Origin: MPNP01 sp026710155
GTDB lineage: Bacteria > Pseudomonadota > Alphaproteobacteria > Rhodobacterales > Rhodobacteraceae
NCBI GenBank assembly: GCA_965200885.1
Contig: OZ241737.1
Coordinates: forward strand, 2,480,001 to 2,544,000
Direction of reading: 5' to 3'
Length of the DNA: 64,000 bases
The notes beneath the pieces are model-generated. The model saw only the letters and a list, made by a program, of their open reading frames with translations. It did no database searches and was not told where the DNA came from. Positions 8,079 to 16,923 of the stretch are shown in pieces; position 1 is the stretch's first letter, and every line of letters begins with the position of its first letter. The position numbers and the translations under genes were made by a program.

Positions 8079-9899
8079 CTATCCTTCCTGCTTGCATGCA
8101 AGTTGATACCATTCCTCTTCAAGCGAAACCAGTTTGGTCTGCTCCTCTGCCAAATCATTGGTTAACTCTTCAAACAAATTGGAATTATCGGAGTAGAGGT
8201 TTGGATCTTCCAGCTTAACTGTCAATTCGGATATCCTCGCTTCCTTGTTTTCAATCAAATCAGGTAGGATTTCCAAACGATGCCTTTCTGTAAAGGAAAG
8301 CAGATTCCCATTGATTGATTTGGTTATCGGTTTTTCTTTTTTCTTTGGGATTTTTGCTATTGGTAAGTAGGTATTTCCAGTACCGGCAGGATTCTTTTTC
8401 TGCTTCAGGCAATCAGACCAACCGCCACTGTAGGCCCGCCATTCACCATTACCTTCATATGCAATGGTTATGTTGGCGACATTATCGATGAAATCACGAT
8501 CGTGCGATACGAATGCCACGGTGCCCTTGTAGTTGGCCAGAATTTCCTTCAACATATCGAGGGTTTCAACATCGAGATCATTTGTTGGCTCATCAAGTGC
8601 CAAAAAATTGCTTTCCCGTAAGAATATCTTGGCCAGCAACATTCTGCCCAATTCGCCACCTGACAACGACTTCAATGGAGATTTTGCCTTCCAATATTCG
8701 AATTGGAACTTCTTGATATAGGAAATGATATGAAGGCCCCTTCCCTGAAAAATCACCTGGTCCGGTTGATCCCTTGTATTTGCTCCTTTACCGACCAAGA
8801 ATTCCTGAACACTGATGTTCAGATTGTCCACGGTCCTGTCCTGCCACATCGCTGCCAGATCAAAATTGTATCCCAACCTGACTTTCCCCCGGTCAACTCC
8901 GATTTCCTTTGTCAAAGTCTTTAACAAAGTCGACTTGCCGGCACCGTTAGGGCCAACGATCGCAATTCGGTCACCTTTCAGAATACGTAATGAAAAATCC
9001 TTGATGATTTCCCTGTCCCCAAGCGTCTTATCGATATTGAAAGCTTCCAACACCATTTGAGTGTCACTTTTCGGCTGGTTGATATTTACTGAAAAAGTTG
9101 TTTCCCGCTGGGCAAATCCGGCTCTTTTTTCCCTCAGTTTTTCCAAGGCCTTCAATCTGCCCTGATTTCTTTTTCGTCGGGCACTAATCCCTTCTCTGGA
9201 CCAGAGAGTTTCCGTTCTTATCTGCCGGTCTAACTTGGTTCGATGGGTATTTTCCAGATCAAGAATATCCTCCTGCCACTCCTCAAACCTATTGTAGCCG
9301 TAGGGGCAAATACGCAATTGACCCCGATCCAGCCAAAAGGTCATTCCTCCCATGTTAGACAAGAGTTTTCTGTCATGACTTATTACGACAAAACTTTTAA
9401 CAGAGGTCTTGATTGTTTCTTCCAACCAAAGAATGGCGTTGATATCCAAATGGTTTGTTGGTTCATCCAGCAGATACAGGTCCCGTTCCTTGGCAAAAAC
9501 CCTTGCCAAGGCTGCCTTTCGTTTTTCGCCACCAGAGGACTCATCCACAAGTGCATCAGGATCAAATCCCAACACCTGCGCTGTCACATCAACCAGGTAT
9601 TTTTCGCTTTCATCAAGATCTCTTGACGCAAAATCACCCAAAGTTCGGTAGTTGTCAAAATTTTCCTTTTGACCCAGATAGGCAATCCTGAGACCTTTGC
9701 TCGTGTCAATTGTACCATGATCAGGTTCGACATCTCCAGCGATAACCTTAAACAAGGTAGATTTACCACAACCATTTCGTCCCACCAGTGATACCTTGTT
9801 CCCTTCATGAAGATTAAAGGAAATGTTTGAGAACAATGGATCACCACTAAAGTTCACTTCTAATTCCTGAACACGTATCTGGAGATTTGACTGCATCAA
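8079..9899 (-). CDS. uup: ABC-F family ATPase, Uup-like
   Basis: Soluble twin-ABC protein (606 aa) of the ABC-F group, which act on ribosomes or nucleic acids rather than in transport. The first ABC has GRNGCGKST near residue 40, signature SSGGEKRK and Walker B LLDEPTNHLD. A charged linker (LDRQIRTETLWSREGISARRKRNQGR) precedes the second ABC with GPNGAGKST, SGGELGR and ALDEPTNDLD. The last 70 residues form a Glu/Lys/Leu coiled coil (ERHRLEILPDLIENKEARISELTVKLED), which is the Uup hallmark linked to DNA binding. No membrane segment. Uup is preferred over EttA or YheS because of that tail. It is convergent with parE. Confidence 0.9.
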   Translation of the reverse strand: MMQSNLQIRVQELEVNFSGDPLFSNISFNLHEGNKVSLVGRNGCGKSTLFKVIAGDVEPDHGTIDTSKGLRIAYLGQKENFDNYRTLGDFASRDLDESEKYLVDVTAQVLGFDPDALVDESSGGEKRKAALARVFAKERDLYLLDEPTNHLDINAILWLEETIKTSVKSFVVISHDRKLLSNMGGMTFWLDRGQLRICPYGYNRFEEWQEDILDLENTHRTKLDRQIRTETLWSREGISARRKRNQGRLKALEKLREKRAGFAQRETTFSVNINQPKSDTQMVLEAFNIDKTLGDREIIKDFSLRILKGDRIAIVGPNGAGKSTLLKTLTKEIGVDRGKVRLGYNFDLAAMWQDRTVDNLNISVQEFLVGKGANTRDQPDQVIFQGRGLHIISYIKKFQFEYWKAKSPLKSLSGGELGRMLLAKIFLRESNFLALDEPTNDLDVETLDMLKEILANYKGTVAFVSHDRDFIDNVANITIAYEGNGEWRAYSGGWSDCLKQKKNPAGTGNTYLPIAKIPKKKEKPITKSINGNLLSFTERHRLEILPDLIENKEARISELTVKLEDPNLYSDNSNLFEELTNDLAEEQTKLVSLEEEWYQLACKQEG

Positions 9900-9998
9900 T
9901 TAATTCTTGAGTTTATTTTATCATTTTAACCAATGTAATAATCTTTATTTGATTAGTAATTAAGTGGTTAGGTTATGACAAAAAAATGTAACTATTCA

Positions 9999-10050
9999 GG
10001 TATCCTGAGTGCCCTGAAAATAGGCGAAATCGGTATCCCCCAACATATTT
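9999..10050. repeat. Dispersed ~50-bp repeat, copy 1
   Basis: GGTATCC.TGAG.GCCCTGAAAATAGG followed by AATC.G.ATCCCCCAA.ATAT matches 60207-60256 in the same orientation. Read on the minus strand both copies translate with the residues WGI-I-PIFRAL in common, as if both derive from the tail of one lost gene or element. It sits in a 240-base stretch between the Uup gene and the next mobile element in which I see no gene. Confidence 0.5.
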
Positions 10051-10141
10051 TTCTGCACAATCCTGTACATTTTTGTCTGTAAAATTCCAAAACCTTCAAG
10101 ATATTGACAAATTTAATACATGAATAGTTACAAAAAAATAT

Positions 10142-10974
10142 GAGGCTTATAAAGATAGGTTGATGATGAATCAATCCACCAGCCTTGTCAAAGCAGCCTT
10201 CAAGCCGGTCCTGCCACAATTCATGCTCCCCCATCAATTCATTCACCAATTCCTGCTAGGCATCTAGTCCACCCATGCCAATTCCCGCCGTTCCTCGGCG
10301 CACGGGGTGCCGGTCCCAAGGCTCTCAGGAACCGTTTTCCGAGACACTGAACGGCATGTCCCCTTCCCAGTCGGGATACCACAGAAACTCACGCTCCCAG
10401 TCACTCCCTACTGGATTCACACAAATCCTCCCGGGTCATGTCCAGGCCGGATGGCCCGGAATCGGTACAGTCCCCGCAGCATGACAACCGGTCTGGGTTT
10501 TCCATGACAACGGTGCCGCCCTCCAGGGCGCGCCTGAACCCGGGCGACAGGCAGGCATACCGTGGATGTCGGCTTCCCGGTCGGCAACAACCGTCACCAT
10601 GGACGCATATCCCCCAACAACTCCCCGTTGCACTTGGCCATTCAGCGGCAGCTCCGGCGCCCGCATAAGGAACGGCTTGGTCAATGCGACGGTCCCCAGG
10701 GGATGGTGCCTCCTATTCCATCTGTCAATCGCCTGCTTCAATTCAATGACAGCCAGGGAGAATCGCATCGCAGGAAAAGAGGCAAGGAACAACTGAAAAA
10801 AAGATTTATGAACACGGTAGCATTCATGACGGGGTGTTTCCCCGTCATTGCCATTGGGGCCTCATTCAACTGGGTTACGGTCTGGACATGCGCGGTATCC
10901 CCAGGTTCCATCAGGTGGGATAGTTCAGACCGGGAGAAAAATCGCACATCCGCCAACCCATCTTTATAAACCCC
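10142..10974. mobile_element. Non-autonomous element, family 2, short copy
   Basis: An 833-bp element with imperfect inverted ends (GAGGCTTATAAAGATAGGTTG at the left; GGGGTTTATAAAGATGGGTTG read inward from the right) and an exact 8-bp target duplication AAAAATAT at 10134-10141 and 10975-10982. G+C is clearly higher than in the flanks. No transposase is visible and none of the overlapping reading frames resembles a protein. Its left subterminal part (Cys/Gly-codon-rich stretch with CCGTTCCTCGGCGCACGG) matches the right subterminal part of the element at 51272-53082, so both descend from a larger parent. The 8-bp duplication would fit mobilisation by an IS1595-like transposase; that is inference. 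Confidence 0.85.
10826..10848. other. Stem-loop inside family-2 element
   Basis: Perfect 9-bp stem ATGACGGGG / CCCCGTCAT with a TGTTT loop. No T-run follows on either strand, so it is not an obvious terminator. It may be a structural part of the element. Confidence 0.45.
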
Positions 10975-11151
10975 AAAAATATCATATATATGTTGATCAG
11001 GAAAATAGCTTTCAATTTAGGTATCTTTGTTTCAGAACAATTACTTTTACTTGAGTTTCATTACCTTTGGTCATGGATTGAACGCCTCTTTATATTACTT
11101 ACGAATAAGTTTCTAAAAATATTCTAAATTGGACTTAACCATGGCCTCTGA

Positions 11152-11307
11152 ATCAGTACCCTTGAAGTTTTACGGCCGGAAAAAGAACTGGACGAATTGA
11201 TAAGGGCAATAACGCTCGGATCCGTACCAACCCTGGCTGGTAAATGGGGAATTCCAGATGATTTTGCAAGAGGAACTGGTGCAGCATCTGCCCGCGAAAA
11301 AAGGTAG
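11152..11307 (+). pseudogene. 3' fragment of an unidentified gene
   Basis: An open frame without a start encodes STLEVLRPEKELDELIRAI followed by TLGSVPTLAGKWGIPDDFARGTGAASAREKR and a stop. Composition and regular spacing look like the C-terminal end of a real protein. The upstream part is absent: a TGA lies directly before it and the A+T-rich flank is non-coding. I do not recognise the family. Confidence 0.35.
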
Positions 11308-11390
11308 GGTCAAGAGTTTGGATACACCTGTGTATTGAAGTTGCATATGCCATATGACTTAGTATATAGTATTTGACAAGGAGAATCGAG

Positions 11391-11849
11391 ATGGTTGAAA
11401 AAACAGTTGTTGACAAAAACCCCTCTGAACGAAAAAGGGTTTGGATACCGTCTGAATTCAGCCAGGCCATCACAATGTTGATTGCTGTCATATCTGCTGT
11501 GACTGTATTCGTGGTTTATTTCTTGGGCGAAGCTCAAGAACTCTCAGCCGAGTCAAGAGCATTAAGAGAAGATCAAGAAGACTTGAAACACGCTCTGGAA
11601 GACTTGAAACACGCTCTGGAAGACTTGAAAGTAGATCAAGAAGACTTGAAACACGCTCTGGAAGACTTGAAAGTAGATCAAGAAGACTTGAAACACTCTC
11701 TGGAAGACTTGAAACACGCACAAATCCAAAATACCAAGAACTTGAATGACCTGGTCGAACGTTTTGGCAGTATTGAAAACGGCGTAGTGTTTTTGGTTTG
11801 TAATTCTGATCAGAAACCAGAAAATTTTGATTGTTCACAGTTTGAATAA
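11391..11849 (+). CDS. Single-pass membrane protein with heptad-repeat coiled coil
   Basis: Predicted 152-aa protein starting at the ATG at 11391, behind AAGGAG; an ATG six codons upstream lacks such a site. A short basic N-terminus is followed by one transmembrane helix (AITMLIAVISAVTVFVVYFLG, about residues 25-45). Then comes a long coiled coil made of seven near-identical heptads, EDLKHAL or EDLKVDQ, and a short tail with a Cys pair. The coil probably lies outside the cytoplasmic membrane. Bdr-like and other DUF1640-type coiled-coil proteins have a similar layout, but I cannot assign a family. It stands alone in an accessory zone. Confidence 0.7.
   Translation: MVEKTVVDKNPSERKRVWIPSEFSQAITMLIAVISAVTVFVVYFLGEAQELSAESRALREDQEDLKHALEDLKHALEDLKVDQEDLKHALEDLKVDQEDLKHSLEDLKHAQIQNTKNLNDLVERFGSIENGVVFLVCNSDQKPENFDCSQFE
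11577..11723 (+). repeat. Seven tandem 21-bp heptad repeats
   Basis: Seven in-frame copies of a 21-bp unit beginning GAAGACTTGAAA encode EDLK plus three variable residues (HAL, HAL, VDQ, HAL, VDQ, HSL, HAQ). Near-identical DNA means copy number can change by slippage or recombination without shifting the frame. Confidence 0.9.
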
Positions 11850-11931
11850 TGATTTCAACATCGGTTGATCGTGGGATCAGGTGTGATTCTGGATGTCTAC
11901 CCATGTATATATAATACCAGAACAACTAATT

Positions 11932-12107
11932 ATACCAATACAACTAATTAAAGACTCATAGCCCTTAACCAACTACCAGTAAAATTTGAAACCACAGACT
12001 CAATCACCATTGGACGCTGTTACCAGGTTAAATTCCAATTAGACAAGGGTATCAAAAACCATATGATTATGATTAGCCTATCGGTTATTAATTAGTTGTA
12101 TTGGTAT
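11932..12107. repeat. 20-bp perfect inverted repeats around a 136-bp core
   Basis: ATACCAATACAACTAATTAA at 11932-11951 is exactly inverted at 12088-12107. The spacing (176 bp overall) is MITE-like, and the right arm ends exactly where the HNH-gene remnant begins. No clear target duplication is visible, and no gene lies between the arms. Confidence 0.55.
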
Positions 12108-12260
12108 CATTCCCCAATCAAACGGCGGAACGGATCACATTGAAAACCTTCAATTGCCATGCGGTCATTGCAATAGTGTCAAGGGAAACAGTACCTGATA
12201 ACAAAACCGGCTGCCTGAGACCTTGTCAATCCCGAATTTTAACTATTGTATATAATTCCC
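12106..12260 (+). pseudogene. Remnant of a methyltransferase-HNH gene and its transposon end
   Basis: Bases 12106-12180 translate as IIPQSNGGTDHIENLQLPC then GHCNSVKGN, the HNH tail of the methyltransferase carried by the transposon at 1434-4374 (IIPRSSGGTDHLDNLQLLC). The following DNA also matches that gene's 3' end (ACCTGATAACAAAACCGGC), with a short deletion. The stretch closes with TATATAATTCCC at 12249-12260, the same terminal motif. It is a leftover end of a second copy of the same transposon type; the rest has been lost. Confidence 0.8.
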
Positions 12261-12360
12261 AAATTATTGCCCTTGATACAAATATTTTGAACTAAGCGGT
12301 GATAAACCTGCCATTTTCTGCTCCCAATCAGGTTTGTGAACAATGGATTCACAAAAAAGA

Positions 12361-13905
12361 CAACTGATATCACTCAAACAATTTCAAAAGCGATAGCCCT
12401 GTTACGGAAGGCGTCGTATAGGTAAGACAGAACTCATTACACAGGTCATCAAACACATCAAGACCATGCCACCAAAAGAGAGCAAGCCCATTGTTTATCT
12501 TGAGGTCCAACCTAATCCAACCCAAATTGGAGAGAAGTTGCAATTAGCCATCCGGGAAGCAGGACTCGCCGATCTCATGACTGATTTTCATCGAACTCCA
12601 GACTGGGATTCCAATGATTCGGAGTACTTCTTTTTTGACCAAGCTTGTCATCTGATTTCAAAAGGTGCAGTACTTTGCATGGATGAATTTCATAATATTG
12701 ATGTCAAGGGCGGACAACTGATCTATTACATCAAACGAATTATTGATGTGAATAACTCGTCAACACTTTCCCCTTACCCTTCAGGCGGTGATATTGTTGC
12801 ATCTGGCTCACACCAGCAGGACATGTTGGGGTTATTGGGGTGTCCGAGAGAACCACTTTATGATTGATTTACCAAGGGAATCCATCTCAAGCAATTGCAA
12901 ACAGCACCTTTAGTCAAGATGGCATCGGACAGAGGCTGGCTTCATGATGCCCGGCAATTCCTAACTCTCTATTCAGCATATGGTGGTGTACAAGGCTTGT
13001 GGGCCAAATAACTGAAAGCAGAAGAGATGAACCCTGAATTGAAAATTCAGGATTATGCCAGTTGGCAGGAAAGGTTCTGGCAATATGAATCGCTTCGTCC
13101 TCTCATTGACAAAAGGGAAAGTTACGAGTTTAGAGGTTGGGTGGAGATGAATCCGATTGCAGAATGCCTAATTAATCAGCTTAGCGAGCACCTTGAGGGA
13201 TATCGTCATTCTCAATTGATGGAAATCAAACCACCTCAAAAATATGCTGAATTAGATGATGGCTGAAAGCAGGAGAAGAAAAGGCAAATCCAAGTTCTGG
13301 AAGATCATCTGCAGATGATCAAGGGGATCAAACCCTATGATTCTAACACCAGATCACCACACAAATACCGACTCATCGACAATGATACCAGACACCAGTT
13401 AATGGTCAGGAGAATGGGGTTAGATTCTGATGAAATTCGCGATGCTTTATCAAGCAATTATATCTTAATGCTTGATGTAACCAAAAGACATTAAGGACTT
13501 GATCTTGAGCGTCTAACCGCTGAGTATTTCGGAACGCTTCATAAGGTTGAAAATGGCTTTCCGATTCACAGCACCCATTATGGTGTTCAGTTGCCGAACA
13601 ATGGACCAGAGATTGATACTCTTGTTAGCCTTCCCGGTAAGATAAGAGGTCAAGAAAATGGGCTCATGTTAGGAAGTAGTAAACGTAATCCCCTAGGACA
13701 CATGGATTCAAAATCACCCGAACAGGTATTCGGTTCATTCTTGCAGCACCTCTATGACAAAAAAGGGTTGAACAGTCCCCCAACTGTTCGATATTTCCTG
13801 AGTTCACCTGGGTTCACCCATGAACAGCATGCAGAGCTACAAAAGCGGGGCTTTGACACAATCGATTTCCCAGCAATGGCCAGCACCCTCAATACTGCCA
13901 CTTAG
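12361..13905 (+). pseudogene. AAA/ATPase_2-type ATP-binding protein, disrupted by in-frame stops
   Basis: One continuous frame of about 515 codons is broken by stops at 12394 (TAG), 12865 (TGA), 13009 (TAA), 13264 (TGA) and 13492 (TAA), with no frameshift. It has a P-loop YGRRRIGKTELI right after the first stop, a Walker-B-like LCMDEFHNI, and a C-terminal nuclease-like region (LERLTAEYFGTLHKVENGF...EIDTLV). This layout matches the archaeal-type ATPase_2 plus DUF234-like family. All three stop types occur, so recoding is unlikely. The short open pieces (133, 79 and 104 codons) should not be taken as separate genes. It is convergent with the intact DUF4143 ATPase downstream. Confidence 0.7.
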
Positions 13906-13930
13906 CCGGGAAACCTAGATTAAGTAACTT

Positions 13931-15289
13931 CTAATCGTCACCTGTCTTATGTGTCTGAATTGGTTGATCCGTTTTCCACAAGCGAGAGATGGGTACTGCA
14001 TGAAAATGTTTGCCGAATGGTAAACTTGCATCACCATCGTAAAGTACAACACCCCGAACAAAGCGATCACCTACTAATTTTTGAAGCTTTCTTAACCCAC
14101 GAAAATCTTCCCATTTCACAGTAGCCGATGCCTTTACTTCCACGCCTGCAACACTACCCGATGATTGTTGAATTACGATATCCGTTTCATAACCATCCTT
14201 ATCTCTAAAGTGGAAGAACTCGGTCTGCATTTCTTGCCAGCTCGCCTGTTTTCGTAATTCCTGATACACAAAAGTTTCCAAAAGATGTCCAAGTAAAATC
14301 CTGTCCCTTTCAAGTGCTGCTGTATCAGTTCCTAGTAAAGCATTAGCCAAGCCTGTATCAGCGATATGTAACTTTGGACTTTTGACTAATCTTTTCAGTC
14401 TATTTCCATGCCATGCCGGAAGTTGTTCAACCAGAAATATTCTCCCTAGTAATGTTATATAATCTCCAATTGTTGGACGACTAAGTCTAAACGGCGAAGC
14501 CAATTTACTTAAGTTATAGATCTGTCCTGTTTGTGTGGCTGCGGCCCGCAAGAGTTTTGGTAACATGTCAAATGATTGTACCTGGCTTAAATCTCTTATA
14601 TCTTGCTGTACGAGTGCTTCTGCATAATTTTGATACCAATCTGCCTTACGCCTCTCAGTAGGACGATCAAATACTGCTGGATAGCCACCGGTAACGATTC
14701 TTTCTATCAGTTCCTTCCCAAGACGATTAAATCGGCAAGTTGAGAAACCTGTTCCAAATAGATTGACCAGGAAACCTGCATCTAGACAAGAAGGATCAGA
14801 ATTGCTTGACAATTCATATTGTGCCAATGGAAATAATGGCACTATCTCCATACGTCCTGCTAGTGACTCAGATAATTGTGGAATAAGAAGTACGTTTGTG
14901 GATCCCGTTAGTAAAAATCGCCCGGGAACCCGTTTTCGATCAACGGACATCTTGATTACTTCAAATAAGTCATGAACGCGTTGAATTTCGTCAAGAATGA
15001 CACGATCAGGCAGTGAGTCAACAAATCCTATGGGGTCTCGTTGTGCACTTTCTCTGGTTACTGGATCATCAAAGGTAAAATAACTGTAATCCCGGAAATG
15101 TTCAATTGATTGAGATTGCCAAACTGAATTGGCACTATCCCGGAGAAAGTTGGTAGGTGTACAGGTTACCTGAGCAAGTGTAGACTTTCCACATTGACGC
15201 GGACCATGAATCAACACAACCGGAGAGTCTTGAAGAGCTTCAACTAATCGTCGCTGAATTGATCTAGGATATAAGGTGGATTTTGTCAT
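13931..15289 (-). CDS. AAA (AAA_14) ATPase with DUF4143 domain
   Basis: Predicted 452-aa P-loop ATPase: Walker A GPRQCGKSTL near residues 28-37, Walker B RVILDEIQRV near 93-102, sensor LLTGSTNVLL, and a winged-helix/DUF4143 C-terminal part (GGYPAVF, YNLSKLASPFRLSRPTIGDYI, EVKASATVKWEDF). The latter resembles a PD-(D/E)xK nuclease core (DIVIQQSSG...GVEVKAS). The start MTKSTLYPRS at 15289 is chosen because family members begin there; an ATG 12 codons upstream lies inside the iteron array. The family is widespread and poorly understood, often on mobile DNA. The array of 17 iterons begins at the base immediately before the start codon and probably contains its promoter and operators (inference). 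Confidence 0.88.
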   Translation of the reverse strand: MTKSTLYPRSIQRRLVEALQDSPVVLIHGPRQCGKSTLAQVTCTPTNFLRDSANSVWQSQSIEHFRDYSYFTFDDPVTRESAQRDPIGFVDSLPDRVILDEIQRVHDLFEVIKMSVDRKRVPGRFLLTGSTNVLLIPQLSESLAGRMEIVPLFPLAQYELSSNSDPSCLDAGFLVNLFGTGFSTCRFNRLGKELIERIVTGGYPAVFDRPTERRKADWYQNYAEALVQQDIRDLSQVQSFDMLPKLLRAAATQTGQIYNLSKLASPFRLSRPTIGDYITLLGRIFLVEQLPAWHGNRLKRLVKSPKLHIADTGLANALLGTDTAALERDRILLGHLLETFVYQELRKQASWQEMQTEFFHFRDKDGYETDIVIQQSSGSVAGVEVKASATVKWEDFRGLRKLQKLVGDRFVRGVVLYDGDASLPFGKHFHAVPISRLWKTDQPIQTHKTGDD

Positions 15290-15673
15290 CGGCCAATTGT
15301 AAAAACACTTTCCGGTCAATTGCAAGAAACATTAACGGCTAATTGCAGGTTTTAACCTCGGCCAATTGTAAAAACACTTTCCGGCCAATTGCAAGAAACA
15401 TTAACGGCTAATTGCAGGTTTTAACCTCGGCCAATTGTAAAAACACTTTCCGGCCAATTGTAAAAACACTTTCCGGCCAATTGTAAAAACACTTTCCGGC
15501 CAATTGCAAGAAACATTAACGGCTAATTGCAGGTTTTAACCTCGGCCAATTGTAAAAACACTTTCCGGCCAATTGTAAAAACACTTTCCGGCCAATTGCA
15601 AGAAACATTAACGGCTAATTGCAGGTTTTAACCTCGGCCAATTGTAAAAACACTTTCCGGCCAATTGCAGGTT
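15290..15673. repeat. Array of 17 tandem 23-bp iterons
   Basis: Seventeen head-to-tail units, all sharing CGG(C/T)(C/T)AATTG(T/C)A. There are three types: A continues AAAACACTTTC, B continues AGAAACATTAA, C continues GGTTTTAACCT. The order is A B C A B C A A A B C A A B C A C', the last one partial. The core CAATTG is palindromic. The spacing of 23 bp is a little over two helical turns. The array touches the start codon of the DUF4143 ATPase. It has no spacers, so it is not CRISPR. The 290 bases between the array and the next gene show no gene or clear motif. Confidence 0.97.
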
Positions 15674-15983
15674 TATGTATTTTTGATAACTGTTCATAGG
15701 ACAGTATGTTTCAATGTCTATCTTCAAGGCAAAATTTAGCGCGTCAGCATCAATTTGACTGCAGCTAAAGATAGTATCAAGATTATGAATGGTTATAGGG
15801 ATCTGAATGGTCTATGCCGTTTATTAATCTCTATTACTTGATGGTCTCCTAATAAAGTTTAAAGTTGGAACTTGACCATTTATCACTGCGTTTCAATTCA
15901 GTTGACTTACTTGAACTGATATTTGAATAGCTTAATGATACATTTTTTCTGGATCAGCATCATTGAATTGGATTTCGTTAATT

Positions 15984-16877
15984 ATGGCAAGTATTTTTGC
16001 ATTCGGGTTATCGGTTGTCGATTTTGTTTATCGAGTTGAAGCCCTTCCTTCTACAGGAGACAAGTACTTTACAAATGATTCCTATATAATCGGTGGAGGA
16101 TGTGCTGCCAATGCTGCAGTGGCCATTAGTAAATTGGGAGGAGAGGTTTCATTCGGTGGGAGGGTTGGCAGTGATGTCATAGGTGACCTGATTATCCAGG
16201 ACCTGGAAAACCATGATTTAGAATCATTGATGATTTGCAGGGCACCCAATTCAAAATCATCGTATTCTTCGGTTGCCATTGATCCCAGTGGAGAAAGGCA
16301 GATTATCAATTTCCGGGGTGAAAACCTGATTGAAGAAACGAATTGGATCTGGGATGCACCAAATGTAGATGCATACCTGACTGATGTTATTTGGTCAAAG
16401 GGGGCTCAAACAATCATGGAAGTTGCCAAAAAACGAGATAGACCAGGTATCATTGATGTAGAACCCCTACAAGATTATACCTGTCTTAAGGATGCCAGCC
16501 ATGTTGCATTTTCCTACCAGGGTTTGTATTCGCTTACTCAATCTAAGGATCCCGTGAAGGGATTGAAAATGATCAAGGACAGATTGCCTGGCTGGCTATG
16601 TGTGACCAATGGTGAAAAGGGAGCCTATTTTCTTGATGGCACCACGGTGGAACATATACCTGGACATACCATTGAACCCCGGGAAACCCTGGGTGCCGGT
16701 GATGTTTGGCATGGTGCATTTGCGTTAAAATTGGCTGAAGGTGGTTCTGAAATACAGGCCATGGAATTTGCCAATGCCACTGCTGCCCTGAAGTGCCAAA
16801 CGAACAATGGAAGAGAAAATTATCCAACTCGTCGAGAAGTAGAGACTTTTATTGGCAAATGTAATGAAAATACATAG
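15984..16877 (+). CDS. PfkB/ribokinase-family sugar kinase
   Basis: Phosphorylates a sugar or sugar acid with ATP in the cytoplasm. The roughly 297-aa protein starts at MASIFAFGLSVVDFVYRV; an ATG seven codons upstream is possible. It has the N-terminal GG motif GGGCAANAAVAISKLGG near residue 40 and the C-terminal signature ETLGAGDVWHGAFALKLAEG, with the catalytic Asp in GAGD. This last block is close to YihV-type (sulfofructose kinase-like) members, but the substrate is not decided. The gene opens a three-gene run with a fucose-isomerase-like gene and a Gfo/Idh/MocA dehydrogenase, so it probably takes the product of the isomerase. Confidence 0.9.
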   Translation: MASIFAFGLSVVDFVYRVEALPSTGDKYFTNDSYIIGGGCAANAAVAISKLGGEVSFGGRVGSDVIGDLIIQDLENHDLESLMICRAPNSKSSYSSVAIDPSGERQIINFRGENLIEETNWIWDAPNVDAYLTDVIWSKGAQTIMEVAKKRDRPGIIDVEPLQDYTCLKDASHVAFSYQGLYSLTQSKDPVKGLKMIKDRLPGWLCVTNGEKGAYFLDGTTVEHIPGHTIEPRETLGAGDVWHGAFALKLAEGGSEIQAMEFANATAALKCQTNNGRENYPTRREVETFIGKCNENT

Positions 16878-16923
16878 TAATACGAATTGAAATCCTGTCA
16901 AAGCAATGCAGAAAGAAATTTAG

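Noticed and set aside
15290..15673. CRISPR array
   Set aside because: The units are directly adjacent with no unique spacers and no cas gene is near; this is an iteron array.
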